From positions 1-54,044 of the forward strand of contig NZ_JABFAU010000008.1 of NCBI RefSeq assembly GCF_017168335.1: a DNA stretch of 54,044 bases, in the 5' to 3' direction. Below, piece by piece: positions 36,318 to 44,859 of the stretch. The stretch's first letter is position 1. The number at the start of each line of letters is the position of its first letter. The notes beneath the pieces are model-generated. The model did not search any database. It saw only the letters and a program-made list of their open reading frames with translations, and was not told the origin of the DNA. The DNA is from Rhodococcus sp. KRD162 (GTDB taxonomy: Bacteria; Actinomycetota; Actinomycetes; Mycobacteriales; Mycobacteriaceae). A program made the translations under genes and the position numbers.

Positions 36318-37943
36318 CTACACCGTTTCTGTATCGAGGGTCTCGGAGTGGTTCTTTGTCCGCGGCGTCCAGATTTCGGTGCGGAGGGTCTCGAATTCGG
36401 GTCCCCATCCGGCGTGATCGGTACGGGCGAGCCCGCCCATCTCCACGCTCGATCGGCCTGTTTCGGCCGGGAGTACACGGAACCAGACTCGACGTCGCTT
36501 GATCACCAGCGAGACCAACAGTCCGGTCATCATCGTGATCGCGAACACGAGCACCCACAACTGTGCGGGGTCGTATCCGACCTGCAGGTTGGCGAACTCC
36601 TTGGCGCCGTTGAATCGAATGTTGGTGCCGTCGGTGAGGGTCGTCGATTCACCGGGACGCAGGTTCACCCGATCCTGCTTGACAAGTCGGCCCTGGTTGA
36701 TCATCTCCTGGTCCAGGGAGAAGATCGACTGGGGTATGCCGGTGTCGAGGCCGGTATCTCCTTTGTAGATATCCACTGCCACAGCAGGATCGACCAAGTC
36801 CGGGAAGCGGGAGGAGAGCAGGGTTCCGTTGAATTGCGCAGTGGGAGCGAAGAGGCCTTCGATGGCGATCTGGCCGCGGCGTCGCTCATCGGCGGTGGCA
36901 TAGGTCCCGCCGGGTGGATCGAAACGCAACGCCCCGCTACTCAGGAACGTGGTGGCGTCGTCGGGCCGGAACTGCAGGGCCTCGGTTCGACTCTGACCGT
37001 CGGGGAAGGTCACGGTGAATTCCGGGGCGTATCCGTGGCCGGTGAGGTAGATGCGTTCATCTCCGAGCCGGAGGGGTTCGTTGACTTTGAGTTGATAGTC
37101 GCGCCAGGTGTCTGCGGCGATGTCGTCGGCGGACTGGTAGGAGATGTTCGAGGTGAACATCTCTGCCTGGCCGTTCTCAAGGTAGTCGGCGTTGAAGTCC
37201 TTGACTCTGATGCAGAACGGCTCCAGCCCGGTTCCGTCGGTGCTGTTGCCGGCCCGGAAGGAGTCGTAGATGGCGGGCGAGGTGTTGCAGAAACCGGGCC
37301 CGTTGTCGGCGATGACGATGACCGATCCTTCGTAACCGAAGAGCTTGCCGATGGCGATGGCCGCGAGCAGACCGATCAGCGAGAAATGAAAAAGTAGGTT
37401 TCCCGCTTCGCGGGTATAGCCCTTCTCGGCGGAGAGGGTGAGCGCCCCATCGGGCTCGGGCCTAACGGCAGTACGCCACCCTCTCAAGTGGGGCGCGATG
37501 TCGTCGATGACGGTTTTCGGGCTACCGGCGAGAGCGCCCGAATGATGAAGCGGTAGTCGCGAAAGGTTTCGGGGTACGCGAACTGGCTGTGCGCGAAGGG
37601 CTTTACCGTGTTCGATCATTCGGGGAGTCAGGCAGCCGATCAACGACACAAACAGTAGGACGTAGATGGCGGTGAACCAGAAGCTTCCGAATACGTCGAA
37701 CAATTCCAGCGTGTCCATGACGGCCCCGAGAGCCGGGCGCGCTGCGATGTAGGAATCAACCGCCTGGGTGTTGAGATTGCGCTGTGGCAGCAGGGCGCCT
37801 GGGATTGCTGCGATAGCGAGCAAAAACAGCAGCACCAGTGCCGTTCGCATCGAGGTCAGTTGCCGCCACCTGTTGCGCACCGCAGCGATTGCTCTGCGTA
37901 ACCGTCCCTGCGATGTGAGCGCCGGGGTTTGATCAGCTGTCAC
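36318..37943 (-). CDS. resB: Cytochrome c biogenesis protein ResB
   Basis: A 541-residue ResB. Helices near the amino end (about 35-52 and 90-110), near 185-205 and near 460-480 enclose a large extracytoplasmic domain. Typical blocks are ALVLLFLLAIAAIPGALLPQ, ELFDVFGSFWFTAIYVLLFV and the LLFHFSLIGLLAAIAIGKLF helix. The GTG at 37943 follows AAAGGG by 9 bases and is preferred; the ATG at 37970 lies almost inside the operator. First gene of the cytochrome c operon, directly behind the BlaI-type operator at 37976-37994. Confidence 0.9.
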   Translation of the reverse strand: MTADQTPALTSQGRLRRAIAAVRNRWRQLTSMRTALVLLFLLAIAAIPGALLPQRNLNTQAVDSYIAARPALGAVMDTLELFDVFGSFWFTAIYVLLFVSLIGCLTPRMIEHGKALRAQPVRVPRNLSRLPLHHSGALAGSPKTVIDDIAPHLRGWRTAVRPEPDGALTLSAEKGYTREAGNLLFHFSLIGLLAAIAIGKLFGYEGSVIVIADNGPGFCNTSPAIYDSFRAGNSTDGTGLEPFCIRVKDFNADYLENGQAEMFTSNISYQSADDIAADTWRDYQLKVNEPLRLGDERIYLTGHGYAPEFTVTFPDGQSRTEALQFRPDDATTFLSSGALRFDPPGGTYATADERRRGQIAIEGLFAPTAQFNGTLLSSRFPDLVDPAVAVDIYKGDTGLDTGIPQSIFSLDQEMINQGRLVKQDRVNLRPGESTTLTDGTNIRFNGAKEFANLQVGYDPAQLWVLVFAITMMTGLLVSLVIKRRRVWFRVLPAETGRSSVEMGGLARTDHAGWGPEFETLRTEIWTPRTKNHSETLDTETV

Positions 37944-37975
37944 ACCGCCACACCCTTTCGACGATTGCATCTCAA

Positions 37976-37994
37976 TTACTATGCAACATAGTAG
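37976..37994. promoter_or_regulatory. BlaI-type operator before resB
   Basis: TTACTAT-gcaac-ATAGTAG lies 33 bp upstream of the preferred resB start, where it would cover the promoter or transcription start. Confidence 0.7.
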
Positions 37995-38210
37995 TTGATG
38001 GGCCGTGTGCAGTTGTGTGCGGTAGTCGCCTCATATGGAGGTCGGCCTGTCAACGACGGCATGGTGAAGCGGTGGCACGCACCGTCGTGTGTGCCACCGC
38101 TTCCTGTTGCCGGGATGGTGATCGATGCGAGTGGGAGGTGAGCGTGTCGTAGTGTTTTTCCGGAGTCGCCCATCTCCGGAACGACCATCGCGGCAGGACG
38201 ACTCACGAGT

Positions 38211-38241
38211 TACGGCAGATAGTACGCTACTATCTGCCGTA
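38211..38241. repeat. 31-bp near-orphan palindrome at the island/backbone border
   Basis: TACGGCAGATAGTA and TACTATCTGCCGTA are exact inverted copies around CGC. It reuses the same half-site words as the BlaI-type operators, but in the opposite order (ATAGTA then TACTAT), so it is a different site. No gene starts within 250 bp: about 500 bp (37995-38493) is free of supported genes. It could be a terminator-like hairpin, a recombination or replication site, or an operator. Confidence 0.6.
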
Positions 38242-38493
38242 AATCCTTAGCGCCGGATTTCGAGAATCTGCTCCCCGACCCCCTATTCGGTGAGTCACCG
38301 ATGCATAGCGGAATGATTGTTGCGTGGTGGTGTATTTTCGGCAGTCCACCTTTCACCGTCCGGGATTGGCCGAGAACGGATCGTATGTCAGGCCACGGCT
38401 TGAAAGCGCTGTCGGACAACGTATTTCAATACTACCCGCTTGGGCGAAATTTCTGCGGTCCTGGCTCCCGACATGTAGCGGGTCTCGGACATG

Positions 38494-38829
38494 TTATGAA
38501 TCGAGCGAGCTGTACATCACGCGAGAGGTCATGGTGTCGGCCGCGCCGCTGAACGCGCCGAAAGCCGACTGGAGCAGCTCGTAGGCAGGGGCCAACTGGG
38601 TCTGCTCGATCTTTGCTACCGATGAGACGGTCCATCCAATGATCCCGTCGTGTCCTGGAACCGGCTTTCCGAAAAGATCGACCAAGGCTTCGCGGCGGTA
38701 TCCACTCTCCACTAGGTCGTCTTCGGTGTACCAGTCGTCTCTAGGGTTATGAACGTATTCGGCTTGGACCCTCTGTAGCTCCTTCATGAGCCAGTCGTTG
38801 TCGGCCGATGGAGTTGCAGGTTCGGACAT
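38494..38829 (-). CDS. Hypothetical protein (111 aa)
   Basis: A soluble, acidic 111-residue protein starting MSEPATPSADNDWLMKELQR. It has aromatic and charged segments (DDWYTEDDLVESGYRREALV) and a Gly/Ala-rich end, with no membrane segment or known motif. AAGGGG precedes the ATG by 8 bases, which supports the start. It sits at the beginning of the plasmid-backbone part, divergent from lsr2. Unknown function. Confidence 0.6.
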   Translation of the reverse strand: MSEPATPSADNDWLMKELQRVQAEYVHNPRDDWYTEDDLVESGYRREALVDLFGKPVPGHDGIIGWTVSSVAKIEQTQLAPAYELLQSAFGAFSGAADTMTSRVMYSSLDS

Positions 38830-39052
38830 TTCAGATCCCCTTCGGCGAGTCGCACATCATATGAGCTGCTCCGGACTGGGCGATTCTATCGCCGCTCATA
38901 TCGACCGCTCAATGTGTGTTTCTGAAAAACGAACTGACGGTGCGGCACGCCCCTCCGCCGGTGAAAGGGGTTTGCAGCTCGGCAACTCGTTTGTTCGCTA
39001 CGCTGGCGACCATCGAGTTCGTGACATTGTGTGATCGAAAGGTTCTCCGGCT

Positions 39053-39421
39053 TTGGCTAAACGAGTGACAACCCAATTGGTGGACGATATCGACGGGTCC
39101 GTCATCGACGACGAATCCGGCGAGACGATCGAATTCGCAGTCAACGGTGTCGAATACGTGATCGATCTGAAAGCGAAGAACGCCAACGAGTTCCACAAGA
39201 AGATCCACTACTACATCGAGCACGCGGTACGGGTCGGTGGCCGTAAGCGTAAGCCCTCCCCCGCCGGCGCGACGACGCCCTCGAAGACCGGGACACCGGC
39301 CACGCGTGACCCGGCGCAGACACGCGCAATCCGGCAGTGGGCAGCCGACGAGGGATACGAGATCAATGACCGCGGGCGCATCCCGGCCGCCATCGAAGAG
39401 GCGTACAACGCGGCTCACTGA
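39053..39421 (+). CDS. lsr2: Lsr2-family nucleoid-associated protein
   Basis: A 122-residue Lsr2. The amino dimerisation domain reads AKRVTTQLVDDIDGSVIDDE, then GVEYVIDLKAKNANEFHKKI; a basic linker with GGRKRKPSP follows; the carboxy DNA-binding part has RAIRQWAADEGYEINDRGRI, containing the AT-hook-like RGR. Lsr2 is the H-NS-like silencer of actinobacteria. The start is TTG at 39053, with AAAGG ahead. A plasmid copy may silence the horizontally acquired genes or help the plasmid stay hidden from the host. Confidence 0.95.
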   Translation: MAKRVTTQLVDDIDGSVIDDESGETIEFAVNGVEYVIDLKAKNANEFHKKIHYYIEHAVRVGGRKRKPSPAGATTPSKTGTPATRDPAQTRAIRQWAADEGYEINDRGRIPAAIEEAYNAAH

Positions 39422-39630
39422 CCTGCATTCGACCGTCGTCGACGAGGAACTGCAGACGACGCGCCTCCGCGAAAACTCATGTGCGTTTTCGGGCGTTCGT
39501 CCAACCTGGTTCGTTGGACGTTATTCTGCATTCTGGTGGCACAGCACCAGTTGTCTCGGCCCCTAGTGCGCTATCGGCGCTGGGGTCGTGCGCGGGTCAA
39601 CTACGGTGATCGTCGTGACTTCGAGTGCGG

Positions 39631-40398
39631 TCACAGGTTGAGACTGAACAGGCCGTAGCCGACGACGGCCAGGAGTATGCAGGCCAAGTAGACATACCCG
39701 AGTGCTAGTCCTGCGATCGCCATGCCTCGACCGACCTCTCCGGTACGACGAATTTGATTCAATGCGATGTGGCCGAAGACTATGCCCAGCAGGCCACCGA
39801 TGATGCCGAAGACCAACGCCAGAACGGCGAAAACGTTGGTCTGTTGTGCCAAACCGGACGTATTGCTTACCGGTTGGCCGTAGACCGGCCGGCCATCTGC
39901 GGTGTGCCCGACGATCGGAGCTACCAGCCTCTCGACCGAAGGTCCCGCCGTTGGCTTGGCGGAAACCTGTATCACTGCGACGATTCCGCCGATGAGCAGC
40001 AAAGCCAATGAGGCGGCGTTGACTACACCGACCAGAATGGAGATCGGTTCGGTACGCGCTGCTCGATTGATGGAGTTCAGCAGAAAGCCAACGCCGAATG
40101 CTGCGCCGAGGATCTGCCACCACTGCACCGGTTCCGAGCGGCGGTAAGAAGCGGCAGCGACGCCAGCGAACGCCGTACCGATGATCAGCCCCGTCAAGCC
40201 GAATGCGTACCAACCGCCGGCGGATCTGATGCGAAGGCCCACGTACATCAGTGCCGCGACAAATATCGCAAGCACGATGCCCAGCCCCACCGCAACGCAG
40301 ATCAACCCGAGCTTAGGTCCCCGGGAACGGCGAGCACTCGTGGACTCTTCTGGTTTCGAGGGGAGTTGACCAGGCGACGGATAGAAACTCTCGGACAT
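39631..40398 (-). CDS. DUF4190-domain membrane protein
   Basis: A 255-residue protein. A cytoplasmic start (1-33) is followed by about four helices (near 35-60, 65-85, 95-115 and 123-145), a soluble stretch and a final DUF4190 unit, VFAVLALVFGIIGGLLGIVF, then GHIALNQIRRTGEVGRGMAI. The last motif is the family hallmark. Start at 40398. DUF4190 proteins are common small actinobacterial membrane proteins with no known activity. About 310 bp separate it from the next gene; I see nothing else in that gap. Confidence 0.75.
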   Translation of the reverse strand: MSESFYPSPGQLPSKPEESTSARRSRGPKLGLICVAVGLGIVLAIFVAALMYVGLRIRSAGGWYAFGLTGLIIGTAFAGVAAASYRRSEPVQWWQILGAAFGVGFLLNSINRAARTEPISILVGVVNAASLALLLIGGIVAVIQVSAKPTAGPSVERLVAPIVGHTADGRPVYGQPVSNTSGLAQQTNVFAVLALVFGIIGGLLGIVFGHIALNQIRRTGEVGRGMAIAGLALGYVYLACILLAVVGYGLFSLNL

Positions 40399-40707
40399 TC
40401 CGGTGATTCTGCTACAGGCGGCACGCAACCCGTTCGGTCGCTCTCCCCGATGTCAGTTGTTTGAATGATCTCCCGAGCGCTGCATGGTTCCTGCTGTGTG
40501 GACACTCCCGGCCCGGGACTCCCGTTCCTGCGCGGCCTCGACGCGCGCCATGTTGTCCGCGCTCGCGGGAAGTGGGGAGGGACACCCCGGCAATCCCCAT
40601 CGAGGATCTCGGCGCTGAGTTATCGATTCGGTGCTCGGCCGATCGGACCGTCGACGTGGGTGGCGGACGCGGGCTGTTCGTCGGTGCCCGCCTCTACAGT
40701 GGCGGGT

Positions 40708-41070
40708 GTGAGCGACAACCAGTCCGTGGTCACGGTGCCTGAGCGCGTGCTCGACGAGCTAGCGCAGGTGTTGATCGACAGAATCGATCAACTACTCGAT
40801 CGAGTAACCGACCGGGCTGTGGGCGCGCCGCCCCCGGGATCGGCGGCGTGGGAGTTGGAGTGGAGTGCCCGAGACACGGCGATCGGACGTGCGCGCGTGG
40901 CCGAACGATCGCGTGTACGAGCGGAATTGGCGCGCCGCGCGTGCGCCGGACTCGATTCGGCCGGGTTCACCGCATCGGCGGTGCCGGCTCGGCACTCTCC
41001 CCCGGTCCGACCCCGCCGGACGAAGCCCGGACGTGTCCGCGTCGACGAGGCACAGCTGACCTTCTTCTGA
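40708..41070 (+). CDS. Hypothetical protein (120 aa), helical, Arg-rich
   Basis: From a GTG at 40708 the frame gives MSDNQSVVTVPERVLDELAQ, then VLIDRIDQLLDRVTDRAVGA and an Arg/Ala-rich helix (RARVAERSRVRAELARRACA). It ends VDEAQLTFF. No motif is recognised. The charged helices suggest a small DNA-associated or structural protein. It is convergent with the topoisomerase gene. Confidence 0.55.
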   Translation: MSDNQSVVTVPERVLDELAQVLIDRIDQLLDRVTDRAVGAPPPGSAAWELEWSARDTAIGRARVAERSRVRAELARRACAGLDSAGFTASAVPARHSPPVRPRRTKPGRVRVDEAQLTFF

Positions 41071-41140
41071 ACCCGGCGCTCGAACTCGTTTCCCGATGGG
41101 TGCAGGCGTACGACCCCGCTGCTGTCCGGCGGCACCCGTT

Positions 41141-43528
41141 TTACCGGCGCACGGTGCGTTTCTTGGTGCCTGCGGTGGATTTGCGGTCCTCGAACTTCAG
41201 CTTGAATCCGAATGTCTTGCTGCCCTGGTAGGTACCTGCGGCCAGTGCGCCTCGGGCGCGGTACGTCTTACCTGTCTTGCTGGTGGCGTCGAATTCGATG
41301 GTCTCCCCGGCCAGTAGCTTCTCGAGTTCCTGCTCGGTGAAGTCCTTACCCGGCCAGTGTTCGTTAGCACCCCATCTGAGGCCTTTGAAGGTGACCGGTT
41401 TGCCTTTCCACACTCCGCTGACCAGGTCGGTCCGAGGTGCACGCTCTTCGAACTTCGGGTTGAAGCTCACGTGTGGGTACTGCTTGTCGTCTTTCTCCCG
41501 CACTCCTGGTTCGAGCTTTCCCGTGCAGGTGAACGTCTTTCCCGACTTCGCGCTCGTCGCGACGATTTCGACGACCCGGCCGGCGAGCAGTGCCGCTACT
41601 TCGGTGTCGGTGAACCGGTGGCCACCGAAGACCCGCTTCGCGCGGGTCACGACCGTGCCTGCGTGGGTGAAATGCAGCTCCGGTGGCAGCTCGATCATTT
41701 CCACCGCTTCTCGGGTCACCCCGGCCTTGCCCATCCGTGCCGTGAGCTCGCCGGACAGCTTGTCTGCGTTGGTCTTCATCGTTTCGAGGTCGCGGCGCAC
41801 CAGATCAGCAACGAGGGACAGATAGTCGGCTGCCTCGCCGGTTCCGGCCTCGATCTGCGCCATCTGCTCGAAGACCTGCTCGGTGATCGTCAGATCCCCG
41901 ATGTGTGTGCCAGGCAGGATCCGATGGTTGAGTTCACCGATCGCGCTGAGGGTGATCTTGCCGCGCTGCTCGACCATCAAGGCCTTGCCGCCCGAGTTGT
42001 TCGTGACTTCGGCGTATGTGCTCGTGCGGGTCGCGCCGGTACCTACGCTCCGCTTCTCGAGCTGCTTCATCAACCATCCCATCGTCGGATGCGGCGGACG
42101 TGCAGGGAAGCCCTCGTGGACGAACGGGTCCGCGACAGTGCCCAACGCCGTCGCACCAGTGAGTTGCTCGTCGCGCTCGCCGTCCTCCTCCTCGACGACG
42201 AACACACCTTTCCAGCCGAGCACTGCGGGCACATTCAGCGAGCCGACGAAGCTCGGATACTTCTCGACGTGCCCGCGATGCTGGTCGTACTCGTAATCGG
42301 GGGCGAGCATCGTCAGGTAGTTCTTGGCGAGGAGCTCGTAGATCTCCCGGCCCAGCTCGCCGTAGGCCTTCTCCACTGCCGCGAGGCTCGGCGGTACGTT
42401 GGGCCCCGGACGGTTGGCACCGTGCGCGCCACCGGACTTGACGTGGCTCGTACGTGGGCCGCGGTGGCTCAGCGCCGACGGATCCACTCCGACGACGCCG
42501 GCGATCGCGTCGACCGAGGGAAGCAGCTCGTTGAACTGCTCGATCGAGATGAACTTGTCCTCGGTGCGCGGGTAGGACACCACCTGTGCCTCGTACATCT
42601 TCTGATAGGTGTCGAGAACGTTCTTTGCTCCGAAACCTTTCTTTGCCAGCAGTGACGACAGTGCGGCCAGGTCCATCAGTTTCGGGGGTCCCGTTTTCTT
42701 GCGTGTGGTCCCGTCGTGGATGACCGGTGACGACTGCAGGCCGCCGGGAACATCGTTCTCGTTCTCGAATCGATCGATGTCGGGGTCGGTGTATGTCACG
42801 CCGTTCTCGTCTCGAAACCGGTTCTCGTAGAACGCTTTCTTGAGATATCCGTGGTGCGCGTCGAGTCCGTTGCCGACGATGACGACCATCGCGGACTTGA
42901 GCCGCCCGTTGCGGAGCACGGTGCTCGCGCCGGTCGTTTTGGTCGCGAGTCTGGTGAACTGCATCGAGAGCATGTCCCACTTCGACCGGAAGTCGGCCTT
43001 GCGGTAGTCGCCCTCGGCGGCGATCGCCGTGACCGGGCGACGGGCTGTGAAGGCCTTACGCAGCGATGCCGGTGTTTCGTCGAGGAACTCCATGCGTTCG
43101 AGCTTCTTGTTCTCGAGGCCCAGGTACTCCACGATCTCCCAGCCCAGGAGTGAGCCTTCACCGGTCGGATCGAGATCGGCTGCATTGCAGATGCTCTCGC
43201 AGCCCGAGAGGGTCGTCTTGAGTTCGTGGAGCAGGCTTTTCGCGTCCGGATCGGTGACCAGCTTGCCGCCGGACACCCGGCGTCGGATTTCTCGCTCCCA
43301 GCGGAAGTCGTCGGCGTTCCACGGCAGGTGTTCGAGCTCCCAGCTCTTGTACTTGTCGGTGAGAGGCGCGGGCACCATCGCGGAAGGATCCTTCAACTCC
43401 AGCAGGTGGCCGCGAGCGTGGACGATGACGTACTCCGTGCCCCCGAACGTGCCGCTCATACCGCCGAGTGCGGCGGCAAAGTTGCGTGCTGCGGAGGGCT
43501 TTTCGGTGAGGATTCCGACTTTTCCCAT
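41141..43528 (-). CDS. Type IA topoisomerase (TopB/TraE-like)
   Basis: A 795-residue type IA topoisomerase. The TOPRIM part has VGILTEKPSAARNFAAALGG at the start and NAADLDPTGEGSLLGWEIVE (about 116-135) with the acidic metal pair. The catalytic Tyr is in AQVVSYPRTEDKFISIEQFN (about 320). The carboxy end (about 660-790) has two similar repeats: FTDTEVAALLAGRVVEIVAT and FTEQELEKLLAGETIEFDAT. Such plasmid-borne enzymes act in transfer or replication. AAGGATCC precedes the ATG, and its leader contains a 9-bp array. Confidence 0.9.
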   Translation of the reverse strand: MGKVGILTEKPSAARNFAAALGGMSGTFGGTEYVIVHARGHLLELKDPSAMVPAPLTDKYKSWELEHLPWNADDFRWEREIRRRVSGGKLVTDPDAKSLLHELKTTLSGCESICNAADLDPTGEGSLLGWEIVEYLGLENKKLERMEFLDETPASLRKAFTARRPVTAIAAEGDYRKADFRSKWDMLSMQFTRLATKTTGASTVLRNGRLKSAMVVIVGNGLDAHHGYLKKAFYENRFRDENGVTYTDPDIDRFENENDVPGGLQSSPVIHDGTTRKKTGPPKLMDLAALSSLLAKKGFGAKNVLDTYQKMYEAQVVSYPRTEDKFISIEQFNELLPSVDAIAGVVGVDPSALSHRGPRTSHVKSGGAHGANRPGPNVPPSLAAVEKAYGELGREIYELLAKNYLTMLAPDYEYDQHRGHVEKYPSFVGSLNVPAVLGWKGVFVVEEEDGERDEQLTGATALGTVADPFVHEGFPARPPHPTMGWLMKQLEKRSVGTGATRTSTYAEVTNNSGGKALMVEQRGKITLSAIGELNHRILPGTHIGDLTITEQVFEQMAQIEAGTGEAADYLSLVADLVRRDLETMKTNADKLSGELTARMGKAGVTREAVEMIELPPELHFTHAGTVVTRAKRVFGGHRFTDTEVAALLAGRVVEIVATSAKSGKTFTCTGKLEPGVREKDDKQYPHVSFNPKFEERAPRTDLVSGVWKGKPVTFKGLRWGANEHWPGKDFTEQELEKLLAGETIEFDATSKTGKTYRARGALAAGTYQGSKTFGFKLKFEDRKSTAGTKKRTVRR

Positions 43529-43550
43529 GACGATGGATCCTTCTCTGCGG

Positions 43551-43595
43551 TGTGTGCGGTGTGTGCGGTGTGTGCGGTGTGTGCGGTGTGTGCGG
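43551..43595. repeat. 9-bp tandem repeat, five copies, before the topoisomerase gene
   Basis: TGTGTGCGG repeats five times without change. It lies in the 100 bp between the gene at 43634 and the topoisomerase start, so it falls in the leader or promoter of the latter. Short direct repeats of this sort can be binding arrays or slippage sites. Confidence 0.75.
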
Positions 43596-43633
43596 CGTGT
43601 GGACAGCGAGGGTGTTGCCGGTGGCCAGTCGGG

Positions 43634-44206
43634 CTAGAGGCCTGCGCTGACGAGGCGATAGTTCGCGACTTTCCAGCCGTCGTCGGTGCGTTCGAGGTCA
43701 ACGGCTCCGGTGTAGCCGGTGAACGGGGTGATCTCACCGCTGCGGTGTTGGACGACGCGGTCGATGGTGACGGCTACGGTGGCCTGGGTGTCACCGTCCA
43801 TCTCGGCGGCTGTGCCGTCGGTGTAGACGCTGGTGTCCGGTTGGGCGACGGCGGTGACGATGTCGCCGCTGCGTGCCCACGCCGACCATTCCGGGATCGG
43901 TTGCGGCGCTGGATCGGGTGGCGTGGCGGCGGCGGTGGCCATCGGGCCGGTGAGGTTGTCGCGCTGGGCGTGCAGGGCATCCCACGGTGAATCCTGCACT
44001 GCGGGTTGCCAGGTGTACACAGCGGACATCACCGACGTCGCGACGCCGACCGGGTCGGTGGCGGACGGGTCGATGGCGATCCCGGCGTCGGTACCCGGTG
44101 GTGGCGGTGTGTCCGGGCCGCGGAACACGAACACGATCACAGCGGCAATGGCGATGACACCGACGATGCCGAGACACGCGAACACGATGCCTGCTCGTCG
44201 GCTCAT
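43634..44206 (-). CDS. Membrane-anchored protein, probable transfer accessory
   Basis: A 190-residue protein: a helix at about 6-28, then a Pro/Asp-rich linker, then a soluble domain (about 50-190) with strands near the end (VDLERTDDGWKVANYRLVSA). The general form, an anchor plus an NTF2-like domain, is like TcpC/VirB8-type or Mce-associated proteins, but the similarity is by shape only. The ATG overlaps the stop of the 48-residue gene (ATGA). Unknown function. Confidence 0.65.
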   Translation of the reverse strand: MSRRAGIVFACLGIVGVIAIAAVIVFVFRGPDTPPPPGTDAGIAIDPSATDPVGVATSVMSAVYTWQPAVQDSPWDALHAQRDNLTGPMATAAATPPDPAPQPIPEWSAWARSGDIVTAVAQPDTSVYTDGTAAEMDGDTQATVAVTIDRVVQHRSGEITPFTGYTGAVDLERTDDGWKVANYRLVSAGL

Positions 44207-44349
44207 CTCGCGCTCTCCTGCGAGTCGACTTCGGTCGCTGATTCAGCATCGGTGTCGGAGATCTGGCCCAGTGCAGCGGCTTTGGCGATGACTTCGAGCC
44301 AGTCGACGATCGGTGCGTCCGCTCGGCGGCTGTGGAGGATCTGTGCCAT
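44203..44349 (-). CDS. Small protein (48 aa), coupled
   Basis: MAQILHSRRADAPIVDWLEV, then IAKAAALGQISDTDAESATE, then VDSQESAR. The first 30 residues look like a helix. AAGGAG lies 8 bases before the ATG, and the stop overlaps the next gene's ATG (ATGA). Both support a translated gene. No family is recognised. Confidence 0.6.
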   Translation of the reverse strand: MAQILHSRRADAPIVDWLEVIAKAAALGQISDTDAESATEVDSQESAR

Positions 44350-44424
44350 GTCTGTGCTCCTTGGTCTGTGATGGTGTCAGTGTCCTGGTGGCCACCGACA
44401 ACAAATGTGTGGGTGGGTGCAGCG

Positions 44425-44823
44425 CTAACCGACGGTGGGGACTCCTGCTGCGGCGATCACGCTGACCGTCCATATCGCCCACATGACGAGCGCGGTCGCC
44501 GCCAAGTGGATGGCTTTGCGGAGTGCAGTGACAGTCCAGTTCTGCGCTCGCGCAGAGGCGTCGGCGACAGCGACGACGCTGCCTATGGTCATCGCCGCGG
44601 TGACGACGATGACGGCCCACCAACCATGCGCGAGAACGTCGCGGGTCGCCGCGGCGCGGCCGCTGTCCTCGATCGTGGTGATCATCGACTCCAGGATCAA
44701 TCGGGCGACGGGAACAGCCCATACCGTCCATACGATGACCGAGGTCAGAGCAAGGGCTGTCAGTGCTCGATGCCGGTCGTGGGACGTCAGGTGGTGGTTG
44801 GTGCGTGTCGGTGCGGTGCTCAT
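44425..44823 (-). CDS. Membrane protein (132 aa), transfer region
   Basis: A 132-residue protein with an amino-terminal His-containing stretch and three helices (about 22-46, 66-87 and 106-128), for example VIWTVWAVPVARLILESMIT and GWWAVIVVTAAMTIGSVVAV. It is 36 bp downstream of the multidomain hydrolase gene. No recognised family; position suggests a transfer-channel or mating-pair role. Confidence 0.6.
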   Translation of the reverse strand: MSTAPTRTNHHLTSHDRHRALTALALTSVIVWTVWAVPVARLILESMITTIEDSGRAAATRDVLAHGWWAVIVVTAAMTIGSVVAVADASARAQNWTVTALRKAIHLAATALVMWAIWTVSVIAAAGVPTVG

Positions 44824-44859
44824 GAGTGGGCCTTTCCGTCGAGCATTGGGCGGTGGCGG

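Noticed and set aside
43551..43595. CRISPR array
   Set aside because: Nine-base units with no spacers; a simple tandem repeat.
43226..43990. Plus-strand frame with a VCAVCAV repeat
   Set aside because: The repeat is the translation of the 9-bp DNA array, and the rest is antisense to the topoisomerase and the next gene.
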